A DNA stretch of 64,000 nt from Lachnospiraceae bacterium (lineage in GTDB: Bacteria; Bacillota; Clostridia; Lachnospirales; Lachnospiraceae): positions 62,001 to 126,000 of the forward strand of contig FZRB01000004.1 in the NCBI GenBank assembly GCA_900199595.1. Reading direction: 5' to 3'. Both the position numbers and the translations under genes were made by a program. Positions 42,393 through 52,655 of the stretch are shown piece after piece. Below the pieces are notes generated by a model. The model was not told where the DNA came from and did no database searches. It saw only the letters and a list, made by a program, of their open reading frames with translations. How positions within the stretch are numbered: position 1 is the first letter of the stretch; each line of letters begins with the position of its first letter.

Positions 42393-44780
42393 TTATATAC
42401 CTTTCTCATAATGCCCGATGATAAAGTGTTTTTTTCTGACATATTCGGGAGACGGGCCAAGTACATCTATTATCTCCGAGCTGTCTTCGATAGTAAAATC
42501 GTATTTACAAACAGATATATCATTAATATAACTGTGAAGACTGATCGGTTTAGAATCATATATAACTGAATAATCAGATACACTGGAGTATCTGACAGGA
42601 TATATACTTCCCTTTCTGTCATCAAGATAAGTCTCATCATAGCTTAAAGCATCTGTAAGCATAAGAGGTATCCTGGAATACACCGGTCTTATGAGTTTAA
42701 CACCGTCAGGGTACAATATGGCATCAGATGTTTTTCCTGAGATTTCAAATGAAGCCTCTACAGAAAGCTCTGTCCCATACTCAGAAAAGAGATTGTTATA
42801 AAAAGCGGCAGCATACGAATTATATACATATAAAGAATGTCCAAGAATAACATTTTTCAAAAGCTTATCACCGGTTGAACTAATAAATCTCAATACTCCG
42901 GCAAGATCATCAATACATCTTATGTAAACCGAACGGATATCCATTCCAGAGGTTTCCCTGTTTTCAAAAAGCGTATTCAGGATATCACAAACATTATAAT
43001 CTCCTCTGTTTACATACGGAAATGCAAGAACTATACAAGTATCAGAAATACAACTATTACTTATTATGCCAAATGACTTCTGTATTTTCTCTTCAGAAAA
43101 ATCACTAAGGCCCATATCAAGATATAAATAATCTATCTTTAAGTTATATTTTTCAGCCGAATCAATAACCGCACCAAGCTGAGCCTCATCTGAAACAGAT
43201 ATATGAAGCTCTTTAACTTCGGTTTTATCTGAAACTGTCTTACTTATTTCACTAAAGGAAGCTGCCGGAGACTGTCTTTTATATGCACCTGTAAGCTCAT
43301 TTCCAAGACTTTCCAGAGCCTGCCTTCTAAGCCTTTTAAGACCCGAAACAGGAATAAATAAATCCTGATCTATATCACAAGTAAAGCTGTTCAGTGAATA
43401 ATTGGATTCACCAAGCTTTGCAAGCTTTGATTCTAGCACATCTTTGGTTATAGGATTCTTGGAAGCTTCTTCTGCAATATCTCCATAGATACAAACACAT
43501 TTCCCGGATTCGTCTGTAGCTGTAACTCTTAATTCAAAGGGCTGATCCTTTTTAAGGACACATTCTATATCTACAGGCACCCTTCTCCTGGTGCTGATCA
43601 CATCATCAAGTTCCTGAGTTATCACTGAATTTCTGGTTCGGTAAATCGATGTATTCTTTTTTATCCTTCTTGTTTCAGGTGCCGGAAGCTCCGTATATTC
43701 ATTTTTCTTTATATTTTTTCCGCAGGTAATAGATATAGACTCTGATGTATCTATAAGAAGCTCATCTCCCTTATTGATATTCTCCTCAGCTCTAAAGGAT
43801 ATTTTCCCTCCTTTTATATCCGTTACAGAACCTACAAAAACACCTCTTCTTCCCGGCTCGGAATCATCTATCAGGGCTCTGCTTCTCTTAGCCCCATGTG
43901 TCTTCTCTTTATCCAGCATCAGATATCCGCTTGTAAATCCGCCTCTATTAAAAACATCCAGAAGCTTTTTTTCAAGCCTTTCAGCCTTATCATCAGAATA
44001 AATGCCATTATAGTAATCCAGTACCAGTTCCTTATATGCTGATACTGTGGCTGCAACATAATACTCATTTTTCATTCGGCCTTCTATCTTAAGACTGTCT
44101 ATCCCTGCATCTATGATTTCCGGAATATATCTCAGAGTACACATATCCCTCATGGACAGCTTGTAAGAACCATTATACATTTTTCTGCATGGCTGGGCAC
44201 AGCATCCTCTGTTACCGCTTCTACCCCCGGCCATTGAACTCATCAGACATCTTCCGCTGTAGCAGACACACATTGCCCCATGAACAAAGGCTTCAACCTC
44301 TATATCCGCATTTTTCTTTATGGCTTTCAGCTCTTCCAGCGTCATCTCACGCGCAGCAACTATCCTTGATGCTCCAAGGCTTTTTGCCAGCTTTGCTCCC
44401 TCAGCTGTAAGTATATTCATCTGGGTACTGGTATGAATAGGGAGTAATGGAAATTGTTTTCTGACAAAATCAAAAACTCCCATATCCTGAACCAGAACAC
44501 TATCAAGTCCTGCCTCATAAAGTGGAAGCAGCATATCATATAAGCTTTTAAATTCATTATCCTTCAGGAGCGTATTAATAGTAAGATATATTTTTACACC
44601 ATATAAATGAGCCTCATATATGGCTTCCAAAAGTTCTTCACTATTAAAATTTCCTGCAAATGCTCTTGCTCCAAAAGAATTCCCCGCTAGATAACATGCA
44701 TCTGCTCCGGCAGCAATTGCTGCCTTAAGAGCACTCATATTACCTGACGGGGCTAAAACTTCGGGTTTATTTTTTAGCAT
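42393..44780 (-). CDS. U32 family peptidase-like protein with DUF3656 region
   Basis: 795 residues from ATG 44780, nine bases after AAGGG; the longer frame starts at TTG. The U32 domain (about 1-320) has EVLAPSGNMSALKAAI, IHTSTQMNI, and the cysteine signature VEAFVHGAMCVCYSGRCLMSS followed by GNRGCCAQPCR, probably an Fe-S site. The DUF3656-type region follows, plus a divergent C-terminal 250 residues. Relatives (RlhA, TrhP/TrhO) hydroxylate rRNA or tRNA rather than cut proteins; RlhA-like function on 23S rRNA is plausible. It overlaps zapA by 14 bases, so translation is coupled. Confidence 0.85.
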   Translation of the reverse strand: MLKNKPEVLAPSGNMSALKAAIAAGADACYLAGNSFGARAFAGNFNSEELLEAIYEAHLYGVKIYLTINTLLKDNEFKSLYDMLLPLYEAGLDSVLVQDMGVFDFVRKQFPLLPIHTSTQMNILTAEGAKLAKSLGASRIVAAREMTLEELKAIKKNADIEVEAFVHGAMCVCYSGRCLMSSMAGGRSGNRGCCAQPCRKMYNGSYKLSMRDMCTLRYIPEIIDAGIDSLKIEGRMKNEYYVAATVSAYKELVLDYYNGIYSDDKAERLEKKLLDVFNRGGFTSGYLMLDKEKTHGAKRSRALIDDSEPGRRGVFVGSVTDIKGGKISFRAEENINKGDELLIDTSESISITCGKNIKKNEYTELPAPETRRIKKNTSIYRTRNSVITQELDDVISTRRRVPVDIECVLKKDQPFELRVTATDESGKCVCIYGDIAEEASKNPITKDVLESKLAKLGESNYSLNSFTCDIDQDLFIPVSGLKRLRRQALESLGNELTGAYKRQSPAASFSEISKTVSDKTEVKELHISVSDEAQLGAVIDSAEKYNLKIDYLYLDMGLSDFSEEKIQKSFGIISNSCISDTCIVLAFPYVNRGDYNVCDILNTLFENRETSGMDIRSVYIRCIDDLAGVLRFISSTGDKLLKNVILGHSLYVYNSYAAAFYNNLFSEYGTELSVEASFEISGKTSDAILYPDGVKLIRPVYSRIPLMLTDALSYDETYLDDRKGSIYPVRYSSVSDYSVIYDSKPISLHSYINDISVCKYDFTIEDSSEIIDVLGPSPEYVRKKHFIIGHYEKGI

Positions 44781-45183
44781 TACTCTTATCCCTTTCAGCT
44801 TCAAGCTGAACTACTTTTCTCTGGAGTTGATTAACCTGCTCCTTGTATTCTTCTACAAGCTTTAATGCAGCCTCATGTTTTATCTGAGACTCTATAACCT
44901 CATGACGGAGTTCATACAGCTGTTGTTCCTTATCACTGTTATCTCCGAATATCTCATCTGCCTTTGACTTAGCTTTGAAATAATCATCCGCTATATTAAG
45001 TGCAAGAAGTATTCCCTGATATTCAACATTCATTCTTCGATATTCTTCAGAGGTCTTACATTCAGCTATCTTACCATTTATATATGTGGCAACATTCTGA
45101 AGATATTCCTCACCTTCGTATCCACTTAATGTGTAAACCTTATTATTTATTACTACCGGTATATCTATCTTTGACTGTCCCAT
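44767..45183 (-). CDS. zapA: Cell division protein ZapA
   Basis: 138 residues from ATG 45183, one base after the ruvB stop with AGGTG four bases upstream. The N-terminal ZapA domain (SKIDIPVVINNKVYTLSGYEGEEYLQNVATYINGKI, then LLALNIADDYFKAK) is followed by a C-terminal coiled coil to the end. ZapA binds FtsZ and bundles filaments at the division ring. Longer than typical ZapA (about 100) because of the coiled coil. Order ruvA-ruvB-zapA-U32 is common in Clostridia. Confidence 0.92.
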   Translation of the reverse strand: MGQSKIDIPVVINNKVYTLSGYEGEEYLQNVATYINGKIAECKTSEEYRRMNVEYQGILLALNIADDYFKAKSKADEIFGDNSDKEQQLYELRHEVIESQIKHEAALKLVEEYKEQVNQLQRKVVQLEAERDKSNAKK

Positions 45184-45184
45184 C

Positions 45185-46186
45185 TTACACCTCACTTAAT
45201 TCAATATTCAAATGCCTGTAGGTTTTTTCCGTAACCATTCTGCCTCGGGGAGTTCTGTTTATCAGACCATTCTTAATGAGATATGGCTCATAGACATCTT
45301 CTATAGTACCTGCATCCTCACCTATGGCTGCAGCAAGGACATCCAGTCCGACTGGTCCCCCTCCGTAATTCTTTATTATGGTCATCAGAATATTTCTATC
45401 AGTATCGTCAAGACCAAAGCTGTCAACATCCAGTCTGTCTAATGCTTCACTTGCAACATTATAATCTATTATTCCAGCATGTTCAACCTCTGCAAAGTCT
45501 CTTACCCTTTTAAGTAATCTGTTTGCCAGTCTTGGAGTTCCACGTGAACGTTTTGCTATCTCCAAAGCGCCTTCTTCATCGATGTTAATTCCGAGAACAC
45601 CGGCTGATCTGACAATAATAGTCATAAGATCCGTAACATTGTAAAATTCCAGCCTGTTTACCACTCCAAATCTGTCTCTTAAAGGAGCTGATAGCATCCC
45701 GGCTCTTGTGGTTGCACCAATAAGTGTGAATCTGGGCAGATCCAGTCTGAGAGATTTGGACTGTTCTCCTTTACCAATAATTATATCTATGGCAAAATCC
45801 TCCATCGCAGGATAGAGAACCTCTTCGACCTGTTTATTAAGCCTGTGTATCTCATCAATAAAAAGCACATCACCCTCGGACAGCTGACTGAGTATTGCCG
45901 CCAGTTCACCAGGTTTTTCTATAGCAGGACCTGATGTTACCTTGATACTGACACCCATTTCCTCAGAAACGATAGTCGCCAGTGTTGTCTTTCCCAGTCC
46001 AGGTGGACCATAGAGAAGCACATGATCCAATGTTTCATGTCTTTTTTTCGCTGCTCTTATAAAAACCTCAAGGTTCTTTTTGACCTTATCCTGACCGATA
46101 TATTCTCTCAGACTTCTTGGACGAAGGGTTTTTTCTATATTTTTATCTTCCTGAGTAATATCTGTTGTAATAATCCTGTTCTTCAT
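45185..46186 (-). CDS. ruvB: Holliday junction helicase RuvB
   Basis: 333-residue AAA+ motor that drives branch migration with RuvA. Motifs: [20 protein letters not shown], Walker [13 protein letters not shown], Walker [11 protein letters not shown], sensor [18 protein letters not shown] with the Arg finger region, and the C-terminal winged helix ending [16 protein letters not shown]. Full length. AAGGG ribosome site. It follows ruvA by seven bases. Confidence 0.99.
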   Translation of the reverse strand: MKNRIITTDITQEDKNIEKTLRPRSLREYIGQDKVKKNLEVFIRAAKKRHETLDHVLLYGPPGLGKTTLATIVSEEMGVSIKVTSGPAIEKPGELAAILSQLSEGDVLFIDEIHRLNKQVEEVLYPAMEDFAIDIIIGKGEQSKSLRLDLPRFTLIGATTRAGMLSAPLRDRFGVVNRLEFYNVTDLMTIIVRSAGVLGINIDEEGALEIAKRSRGTPRLANRLLKRVRDFAEVEHAGIIDYNVASEALDRLDVDSFGLDDTDRNILMTIIKNYGGGPVGLDVLAAAIGEDAGTIEDVYEPYLIKNGLINRTPRGRMVTEKTYRHLNIELSEV

Positions 46187-46193
46187 ATACCCT

Positions 46194-46793
46194 TTATAAT
46201 CTCCTGAGTGCAGCTTTAATTATTTCCTCGGTCTTCATACTTTCTGCACCTTCTATGCTTCTTACGATCTTAAGAGCTTCGGAATTAGAATAGCCAAGTG
46301 CATTGAGCGCCTCGACAGCTTCATTAACCGCTCCATCTATAACCATGGCTTTTCCGTTTTCACTGGAACCAAGATCAAATATGCTTCCTTCCAGACTGAC
46401 CTTATCTCTGAGTTCAAGCACTACCTTCTGAGCAGTTTTGCTGCCGACACCATTTGCCTTGGAAATAGCCTTGGAGTCACCTGCTATCAGAGCAGAAACC
46501 AGACCATCAGGTCCAAGCTCATTTAAAATGGAAAGTGCGCCTTTGGGTCCAACTCCACTTACAGAAAGCAGCTGTTTAAACAGTGTTTTCTCCTGCGTGG
46601 ACAAAAATCCAAACAGTCTCATAGAGTCCTCTTTAACATCCATATAGGTTATTATCTTTACTTCTTCATGAATATCAGGCAGTCTGCTTATCAGGTAGTT
46701 TCCTACCAGAATTTCGTAACCGACACCATCAGCTTCAACCACTATATAATCCGGACTTACCTCTTCAAGTATGCCCTTAACATATGCAATCAT
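46194..46793 (-). CDS. ruvA: Holliday junction protein RuvA
   Basis: 199 residues from ATG 46793 ([11 protein letters not shown]), five bases after AGAGGG; a longer frame lacks this site. Domain I (OB fold, [10 protein letters not shown]), domain II with two helix-hairpin-helix motifs ([16 protein letters not shown] and [19 protein letters not shown]), and domain III ([17 protein letters not shown]), which contacts RuvB. ruvC is not in the window. Confidence 0.98.
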   Translation of the reverse strand: MIAYVKGILEEVSPDYIVVEADGVGYEILVGNYLISRLPDIHEEVKIITYMDVKEDSMRLFGFLSTQEKTLFKQLLSVSGVGPKGALSILNELGPDGLVSALIAGDSKAISKANGVGSKTAQKVVLELRDKVSLEGSIFDLGSSENGKAMVIDGAVNEAVEALNALGYSNSEALKIVRSIEGAESMKTEEIIKAALRRL

Positions 46794-46814
46794 TATATCC
46801 CTCTTACAAATCAA

Positions 46815-46846
46815 AAGGGTGCTACAAAACTATTGCAGCACCCCTT
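46815..46846 (-). terminator. divIVA terminator
   Basis: AAGGGTGCT / AGCACCCCTT stem (46815-46823 / 46837-46846) begins about 20 bases after the divIVA stop and is followed on the minus strand by TTTTGATTTG. Confidence 0.75.
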
Positions 46847-46866
46847 ATTAGTTCTTAACTTGTTTT

Positions 46867-47442
46867 TTACAGGAACTCGAAGTCGTCTGCTCCTTCTTCC
46901 TCTCCATCGCCTATCATAACCTTGTTTGGTTTTCTGTTGTCTTCTATCTCACCGACAAAGACATCATCACCATCTCCAAACACATCATTATCTGACTGCT
47001 GGAAGAACTTAGATGCAGCTGAATCTCCTCCTGCCATCTTAAGCTTGCTTTCTTCTTTAGGCTGATCAGCCTTCTTAATTTCTTCGAATGCACCTGTAGC
47101 TGATGCAGTAGCAGCACTACCTGTCTTATCTTCCCCTGCCTTTGCAGCATTGATAATATCAGCAGCAGTCTTTCGAGCCTCTTCAAGAATCTTTTCTTTT
47201 TCAGCTTCAGCAGCACTTGTATCAACACCGCCTGCTTTGTTTTCAAGCTCGAACAACTTAACACGGTTTTCTTCTATAACCTTATTCAGCTTGTCTTTTT
47301 CTTCACGAAGTTTCTTGTTCTCTGTGAATAGTTCATCATATGCTCTGTAAACAGTATCAACATACTGATCTACATCACCCTTCTTATAACCAAAGAGACC
47401 TGTTCCAAAGCTCTGTGATCTAATATCCATCGGTTGCATCAT
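46867..47442 (-). CDS. divIVA: DivIVA-domain cell division/polarity protein
   Basis: About 191 residues. The N-terminal DivIVA domain has FGTGLFGYKKGDVDQYVDTVYRAYDEL followed by coiled coil (about 35-90), then a low-complexity linker and an acidic C-terminus (DVFVGEIEDNRKP, GDGEEEGADDFEFL). DivIVA-type proteins bind curved membrane at septa and poles. The start is uncertain: GGAGGG is 11 bases before ATG 47442 and 14 before ATG 47439. A GTG/ATG pair closer to the site is also in frame. Own terminator. Confidence 0.85.
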   Translation of the reverse strand: MMQPMDIRSQSFGTGLFGYKKGDVDQYVDTVYRAYDELFTENKKLREEKDKLNKVIEENRVKLFELENKAGGVDTSAAEAEKEKILEEARKTAADIINAAKAGEDKTGSAATASATGAFEEIKKADQPKEESKLKMAGGDSAASKFFQQSDNDVFGDGDDVFVGEIEDNRKPNKVMIGDGEEEGADDFEFL

Positions 47443-47545
47443 AGTATACATCACCCTCCAAACATTTTTAGTGCATCAAAACAACGTTATGATGCAGAGC
47501 ATATCCAAATTATAACACATTTTCGAGCAGTTTCAATATAAAAAA

Positions 47546-48589
47546 TCAATATTTTCTCTTAAAATGCATTATCTCACTTATTATTTTTGCCATATATTCC
47601 TTTATAAATGTATTTTGTCCTAAAAAGCTGTCATTTATCATAATATACAGATTTTTGCTTCTATAGCTCTCTTTATATACAGGAACGCCGTCTACACCGG
47701 AACCGGGACTCTGTATAAAATATCCTTTAACAAGATCAAAACCGTCCCTGGCAGAGCTTCCGTAGAAATAATTTAATTCACCAATGAATATAGGAACTCT
47801 GAGCGTTATATCTCTTTTATCCACATCCAGATACATCTTATCCATAGATGTTGAAACAGGTCTTACCAGAGGCTTCCGGGTTTCTCCTGAAATAACGAGT
47901 TCCAATCTGTCTCCGGAAGGAACCTCTTTTACGCTGAAATCCTTAACATCAAAGTCTCCCCTGCAGAGCATATCAAGTGCAAGCATTGATGAAAGATATA
48001 TCATACCTTCCATATCATCACGGTTATGCCTGAGTACCAGTTTCCTGCTCTTTTCATCCTTTGCCGCAAGATACCCAAGGTAAACATCTATCAGCTGACC
48101 GCCGTTATACATATCTACTCTGTTCAATCCTATATATTTTTCTATAGTTTTCTGTTTCAGATTCGGAAGTCCAAGTGCAAACTTATAAGGACGTATATCC
48201 TTTAACAGATCAAAGTTTTCAGTATCTTTAAAATGATCGACCATCCTGATTGAAAAGTTTCGTTCTATCATCTGAGTTCTTTTTTCTATATATGGAATAT
48301 CAAATGTATCGCCATTGAATTCAATCAGAATATCCATATCCTCAAGAATACTGTGAAATGTCCTGATCATTTCAGGTTCAGAGCTCCCATCATCATTAAA
48401 GAGCTGGATGATCTGCCACTCACCGTCCTTAAATACATTTATCCCAATAAGGTAAGTAAAGGATTTGAGCGGCGAAAGACCTGTAGTTTCTATATCAAAC
48501 ATACATATCTTTTTATCTCCGAAAAATGAACTTGCCAGATCATAATCCTTTACTTTTGAATATGGAATTGTCTCAACTATTCTTTCCAT
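47546..48589 (-). CDS. RNase H-like 3'-5' exonuclease (YprB family)
   Basis: 347 residues. The RNase H-like DnaQ-type nuclease core has CMFDIETTGLSP (first acidic pair), EFNGDTFDIPYIEKR (second acidic residue) and RHNRDDMEGMIYLSSML (third), as in the YprB family. After the core, about 130 residues of beta-rich sequence have no known role. Relatives are annotated as ribonuclease H-like proteins; the true substrate is unknown. Weak ribosome site (AGGTAA). Confidence 0.82.
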   Translation of the reverse strand: MERIVETIPYSKVKDYDLASSFFGDKKICMFDIETTGLSPLKSFTYLIGINVFKDGEWQIIQLFNDDGSSEPEMIRTFHSILEDMDILIEFNGDTFDIPYIEKRTQMIERNFSIRMVDHFKDTENFDLLKDIRPYKFALGLPNLKQKTIEKYIGLNRVDMYNGGQLIDVYLGYLAAKDEKSRKLVLRHNRDDMEGMIYLSSMLALDMLCRGDFDVKDFSVKEVPSGDRLELVISGETRKPLVRPVSTSMDKMYLDVDKRDITLRVPIFIGELNYFYGSSARDGFDLVKGYFIQSPGSGVDGVPVYKESYRSKNLYIMINDSFLGQNTFIKEYMAKIISEIMHFKRKY

Positions 48590-48658
48590 GTTTATTAATT
48601 ACCTGCCCAGTCATGAATCTCTCGTGTTTTTGTAGATAATATACAACATACATACTGC

Positions 48659-49933
48659 TTATGCCAGCGGAATCATAAGCATCACTTCAAAGCCTTCTTT
48701 GTCACTGATACAGATGAGCTGTCCCTTCATCTTCTTCATCAGTTCGCTGGATATGTAGAGGCCCAGACCGCTGCCCTCTTTACCGGCAGTATTCTTCTTG
48801 CCTCTGTAGAATTTATTTGTAAGAAAGCCTATCTCATTAGGATCCACTCCCTCACCATAATCCTTTATCTTCATTTCAAGATAATCACCATTAAACCTAT
48901 AATTTATATCAATCCTGGTATCGGCATATTTATACGAATTATTGATCACATTTCCGATAACCTGAGATATACGATTCTTATCTACTCTTATTATACAGGA
49001 CGGTATCTCACCTTCAGTTACTTTACCATGAATATCATGTTCTGCAACCAATGTACTTAAGATATCCGATGTTTCTTCAGTCGGATTTACGTTCATTTCT
49101 CCCATATCATCAAGCGCCGAAGACAGAAGGTCGCTTACAAGAGTATTGATTTCCTCAGTTTTCTGTTCTATATTCTCTATCTTTGCTTTTACATATTCAT
49201 CCTGAACCTTTACTGACAGGACACCGCATATAGCCCTTATTCCCGTAACCGGAGTTTTCAGATCATGACTGAGAGATGCAACCAGCTCCTTCTCCTTCAT
49301 CTTAAGTTCATTCTCTCTCTGTCTCGACGCCTTTAGCTCTTCTCTCATTATGTCAAAGCTTTCCGTGAAAGCTCCGAAGATATTGTTCTGATCCATAATA
49401 AGAGGTTCATCCAGATTGCCCTGAGCAATAAGACCGGCAAACTCCTTCATACGATTAAAAGGCTTCACGATATTTCTGTTTATATAATAGATAAATGTTA
49501 TATAAGAGATTAACATTACAAGAACAGTAAGTATTGTCACCAGAGTCAGTCTTCGAATAATCCTGCTGATGGCTACCTTGGAAGGATTGGGAAATATCAC
49601 CGTCCCCAGGAATACTTCGCCGTCATTTACTGTCATGGTAACCATTCCCTCTCTTACAGCATCAAGAGGGACATTTATTTTATCAAATGTTTTGTCCGAT
49701 GATGAGTACAGACGTTCATTCCCGCTGCCGAGCACCAGATAATCAGTATCAAAATCATACTCACTTAATACATCCGGTTTATCAATGTTTTCTTTTACAG
49801 TCTGAACTATATCATTCAGCTGAATAGTATCTATCTGAACATAACGAGTCGATCCCGCCACTATGATCAGTAGCGAGATCGACAGTATTAAAAGTATAGT
49901 AAAATATATAAAGAATCTTCTGAATCCCTTCAT
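48659..49933 (-). CDS. Sensor histidine kinase
   Basis: 424 residues. Membrane helices at about 9-29 and 130-150 enclose an extracytoplasmic domain of about 100 residues. A HAMP linker follows, then HisKA with SLSHDLKTPVTG (His223) and a HATPase domain (VIGNVINNSYKY, IKDYGEGVD, GSGLGLYI). It phosphorylates the response regulator encoded just upstream; the two reading frames share one base (TGATG). Sensor type is the classic periplasmic-loop kind, not the short intramembrane BceS kind. Confidence 0.93.
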   Translation of the reverse strand: MKGFRRFFIYFTILLILSISLLIIVAGSTRYVQIDTIQLNDIVQTVKENIDKPDVLSEYDFDTDYLVLGSGNERLYSSSDKTFDKINVPLDAVREGMVTMTVNDGEVFLGTVIFPNPSKVAISRIIRRLTLVTILTVLVMLISYITFIYYINRNIVKPFNRMKEFAGLIAQGNLDEPLIMDQNNIFGAFTESFDIMREELKASRQRENELKMKEKELVASLSHDLKTPVTGIRAICGVLSVKVQDEYVKAKIENIEQKTEEINTLVSDLLSSALDDMGEMNVNPTEETSDILSTLVAEHDIHGKVTEGEIPSCIIRVDKNRISQVIGNVINNSYKYADTRIDINYRFNGDYLEMKIKDYGEGVDPNEIGFLTNKFYRGKKNTAGKEGSGLGLYISSELMKKMKGQLICISDKEGFEVMLMIPLA

Positions 49934-50703
49934 CACTCAACTATATACCCCACGCCCCAAATAGTCTTCAGTATCTTCGGATCATCCGGATCATCCTCCA
50001 GCTTCATCCTGATACGTCTTGCATGAACAGGCAGTGTACCTTCTCCGATAAATTCATCCTCCCAGGCACCTTTAAGAAGCTCATCCTTAGTAACGACTCT
50101 TCCTCTGTTCTTCAGAATATAAAGAAGCATGTTATATTCTCTGATCTTCAGGTCTATCTCTTCTCCATTCTTAATCAGCTTGTGAGTTGAGGTATCAAGG
50201 AAAATGTTATCGATTATGACTATTCTTCCATTCTGGTTAGCTGAATTAGAGGATTCACCCAGGTTATCTGAGGTATCTAAATTATTATCCAAAGGCTTTC
50301 TTGCTGTATTTCTTATTTCATTAGCCATACTTACAGCCTTCTCGTAACGTCCCAGAACTGCTTTAACCTTGGCAAGAAGTATGCTCATAGTGAAAGGCTT
50401 ACTGATATAATCATCTCCGCCAATATTTAGAGCCGTAAGTATATCATCATCACTCTTTCTTGCACTTATAAAGAGTATCGGCATATCGAATTCCTGACGA
50501 ATCTTCTTGCAAAGTTCAAATCCGGATCTGTCACCCAGATTGATATCCAGCAGCACAAGTGAGGTTTCATTTTCCTCAAGAAATGAAATAGCCTCGTCGT
50601 AGCTTGTAACAAATGCTGTTGATATATCAAATATATTGAAATATTCTGCTGTATTCTCTGCGATGGTTATGTCGTCATCGACAATCAGACACTTATATTC
50701 CAT
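49933..50703 (-). CDS. OmpR-family response regulator
   Basis: 256 residues from ATG 50703, with GAGGT four to five bases before it; an upstream in-frame ATG overlaps the previous stop but has a poorer site. Receiver domain with CLIVDDD and phospho-acceptor Asp53 (LVLLDINLG), KPF switch Lys, an unusually long Asn/Ser-rich linker (about 130-155), and a C-terminal winged-helix DNA-binding domain (REYNMLLYILKNRGRVVTKDELL ... TIWGVGYIV). It probably controls the transporter operon through the phased repeats at 56036-56075. Confidence 0.93.
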   Translation of the reverse strand: MEYKCLIVDDDITIAENTAEYFNIFDISTAFVTSYDEAISFLEENETSLVLLDINLGDRSGFELCKKIRQEFDMPILFISARKSDDDILTALNIGGDDYISKPFTMSILLAKVKAVLGRYEKAVSMANEIRNTARKPLDNNLDTSDNLGESSNSANQNGRIVIIDNIFLDTSTHKLIKNGEEIDLKIREYNMLLYILKNRGRVVTKDELLKGAWEDEFIGEGTLPVHARRIRMKLEDDPDDPKILKTIWGVGYIVE

Positions 50704-50720
50704 GGGTACCTCTTTTACAC

Positions 50721-52607
50721 TCATCTTCCAATTGAAACTGTAGAACCCGTTTCTCCAACAAATACTATCATACCATATTCAGGTAGTGGAACGCTATCCC
50801 CATATCCTACCATTTTACTTGAATATTTTATATTCATATACTTGTCATATACATAAACCGAAGCATTATCGGGTATATCAAGTTTAAGTGTTTCATTCTT
50901 TACACCATCAATCCTGAACCAGCTTGCCTCACCGGACTTAAGATTCACACTCTTTAAATCGTTTGTGAATGACGGAATGTTTTTCTCAGAGATACATTTC
51001 CAGCCCAGATCATCCAGACATAAGAACTCTTTTCCATCCACCTCTTCCATACGAAGTTCACTCATATCTCTGGATATAGATCCCGGCATAACGAAGTCTA
51101 CATCAGCATGTTTTTCGTCCTGCATTACATAACCGTTTACAAAACCGGGAGCCTCCTCACTGGTTCTGAGTTTTATATGATTATTTTGAGCGTAACTAAC
51201 ATCAGAAGCAGAACCGGAAACCAGATAATATGTAACATCGCTGCGTTCATCCCACGCACTCTGCACTTCATCGGCAACATTCTTTTCCGATACTTTATAA
51301 ATTGCGTATCCACCGTATGCATCCAGCATTATGGTCTGTCCGTCCTTTTCATCAAAACTGTAAGCTTCCAAAGGCTGAGCCACAATTGCATTACCGGAGG
51401 CAACATCACCGCTCATCTTCACAAATGTATTGTCGGCTGTATACATAAACTGCTCTTCAAATTCCTGTTCACCGGTAACTGACACGACTCTCATATACTG
51501 CTTGTTCGGAAAACTTATACCAAGCGTCATATTTGTATTCGCATATAAACCCTCGTACTTAAGTATATCCTCCGGTACTTCGCTTATCAGTTCCGGCTTT
51601 TCTTTTTCAGGATGTTCTACGCTGATTCCCTGTTCCTCGAGCGCCTCATCCATAAGTGCCAGCGCCATTTTCTCATTTATGCCGCTTCCTCCACCGGAAG
51701 AAAGCACTGCCACACTTATCTTCTCATCCGGAGCCACCACCAGGCTGCCATGCTGATAATCTGTATCTCCTCCTTTTGAAAGAACAGTCACTCCGGCTTT
51801 CTTATAATCTTCCTTTTCCACTTCGTCCCATCCGAGACCGAAGTTTTCTGCTGAGCCGCCTGTTTTATTATTCTCTGCCATTTCTTTCTTTGATTCTTCA
51901 GAAAGAAGCACATCATTTCCTGTGAAGAAGGCTGAACCAAAGGTACATACTTCCTCGGCATTTGAGGCAACTCCTCCCGCACCGACTAAGGTACAATACT
52001 CAGGTTCCAGCTTTACATTTCCATTTATATAGATCGGCGCCTGTCTGTCCATATCCATATTCCATATGCTTCCTGTATTTTCCATGGAAAGAGGCTTACA
52101 GATATTCTCTTCCATATACTCAGTAAATGTTTTTCCACTTACTCGTTCTACTATAATTTCAAGCAAAGTAAATCCGTCATTACAGTAGCAGTTAAATGCT
52201 CCCGGATCAGCCTTTAGTTTTTCTCCTTCAAGCTTCTTTAAAAATGTATCGTGGTACTTTTCACTCTTCTCACCAAAGAGAAAGCTATCGCCATACTGTG
52301 TTCCCATAAGACCTGAAGTATGGTTCATCAGCATTCGTACAGTAATGTCTTTATATCTCTCATCTGCAAGTTTGAAGTCAGGTATGTACTCTGTCACAGG
52401 GTCACCAAGGTTAACCTTTCCCTGTTCTACCAGCTGCATTACTGCAGCCGTAGCATACATTTTACTGACTGATCCGATATTTAATATATAGTCACTTGAA
52501 GCATCTTTATTATTTTCCTGAGCATTCACTGAAAGGCTGCCAAAAGACATTGTCATGGCGAGACCCATCATCATTCCCGCATATATTTTTCTTATGTTCT
52601 TCTTCAT
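50721..52607 (-). CDS. Secreted serine hydrolase, beta-lactamase/PBP fold
   Basis: 628 residues. Signal peptide about 1-29. Class C beta-lactamase-like motifs: SVSK (Ser46, Lys49), YCN (Tyr141, Asn143, the YxN motif), and YQHGSLV near residue 295 in place of KTG. Only about 16 residues separate the signal peptide from the active serine, so the usual first strand and helix are missing. Residues about 350-628 are beta-rich, unrecognised and repetitive in style. Such proteins can be esterases, D-peptidases or peptidoglycan-modifying enzymes; resistance to beta-lactams is not implied. It lies between the ABC permease and the two-component genes in one operon. Confidence 0.82.
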   Translation of the reverse strand: MKKNIRKIYAGMMMGLAMTMSFGSLSVNAQENNKDASSDYILNIGSVSKMYATAAVMQLVEQGKVNLGDPVTEYIPDFKLADERYKDITVRMLMNHTSGLMGTQYGDSFLFGEKSEKYHDTFLKKLEGEKLKADPGAFNCYCNDGFTLLEIIVERVSGKTFTEYMEENICKPLSMENTGSIWNMDMDRQAPIYINGNVKLEPEYCTLVGAGGVASNAEEVCTFGSAFFTGNDVLLSEESKKEMAENNKTGGSAENFGLGWDEVEKEDYKKAGVTVLSKGGDTDYQHGSLVVAPDEKISVAVLSSGGGSGINEKMALALMDEALEEQGISVEHPEKEKPELISEVPEDILKYEGLYANTNMTLGISFPNKQYMRVVSVTGEQEFEEQFMYTADNTFVKMSGDVASGNAIVAQPLEAYSFDEKDGQTIMLDAYGGYAIYKVSEKNVADEVQSAWDERSDVTYYLVSGSASDVSYAQNNHIKLRTSEEAPGFVNGYVMQDEKHADVDFVMPGSISRDMSELRMEEVDGKEFLCLDDLGWKCISEKNIPSFTNDLKSVNLKSGEASWFRIDGVKNETLKLDIPDNASVYVYDKYMNIKYSSKMVGYGDSVPLPEYGMIVFVGETGSTVSIGR

Positions 52608-52655
52608 GATTTTTACCTCTGATTATATTCAAAAGTTTTGTATATCCATAATTAT

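Noticed and set aside
50721-52607. Beta-lactam resistance gene
   Set aside because: SxxK and YxN motifs are shared by many esterases and peptidases, and the KTG motif is replaced by an HGS segment, so resistance cannot be claimed.
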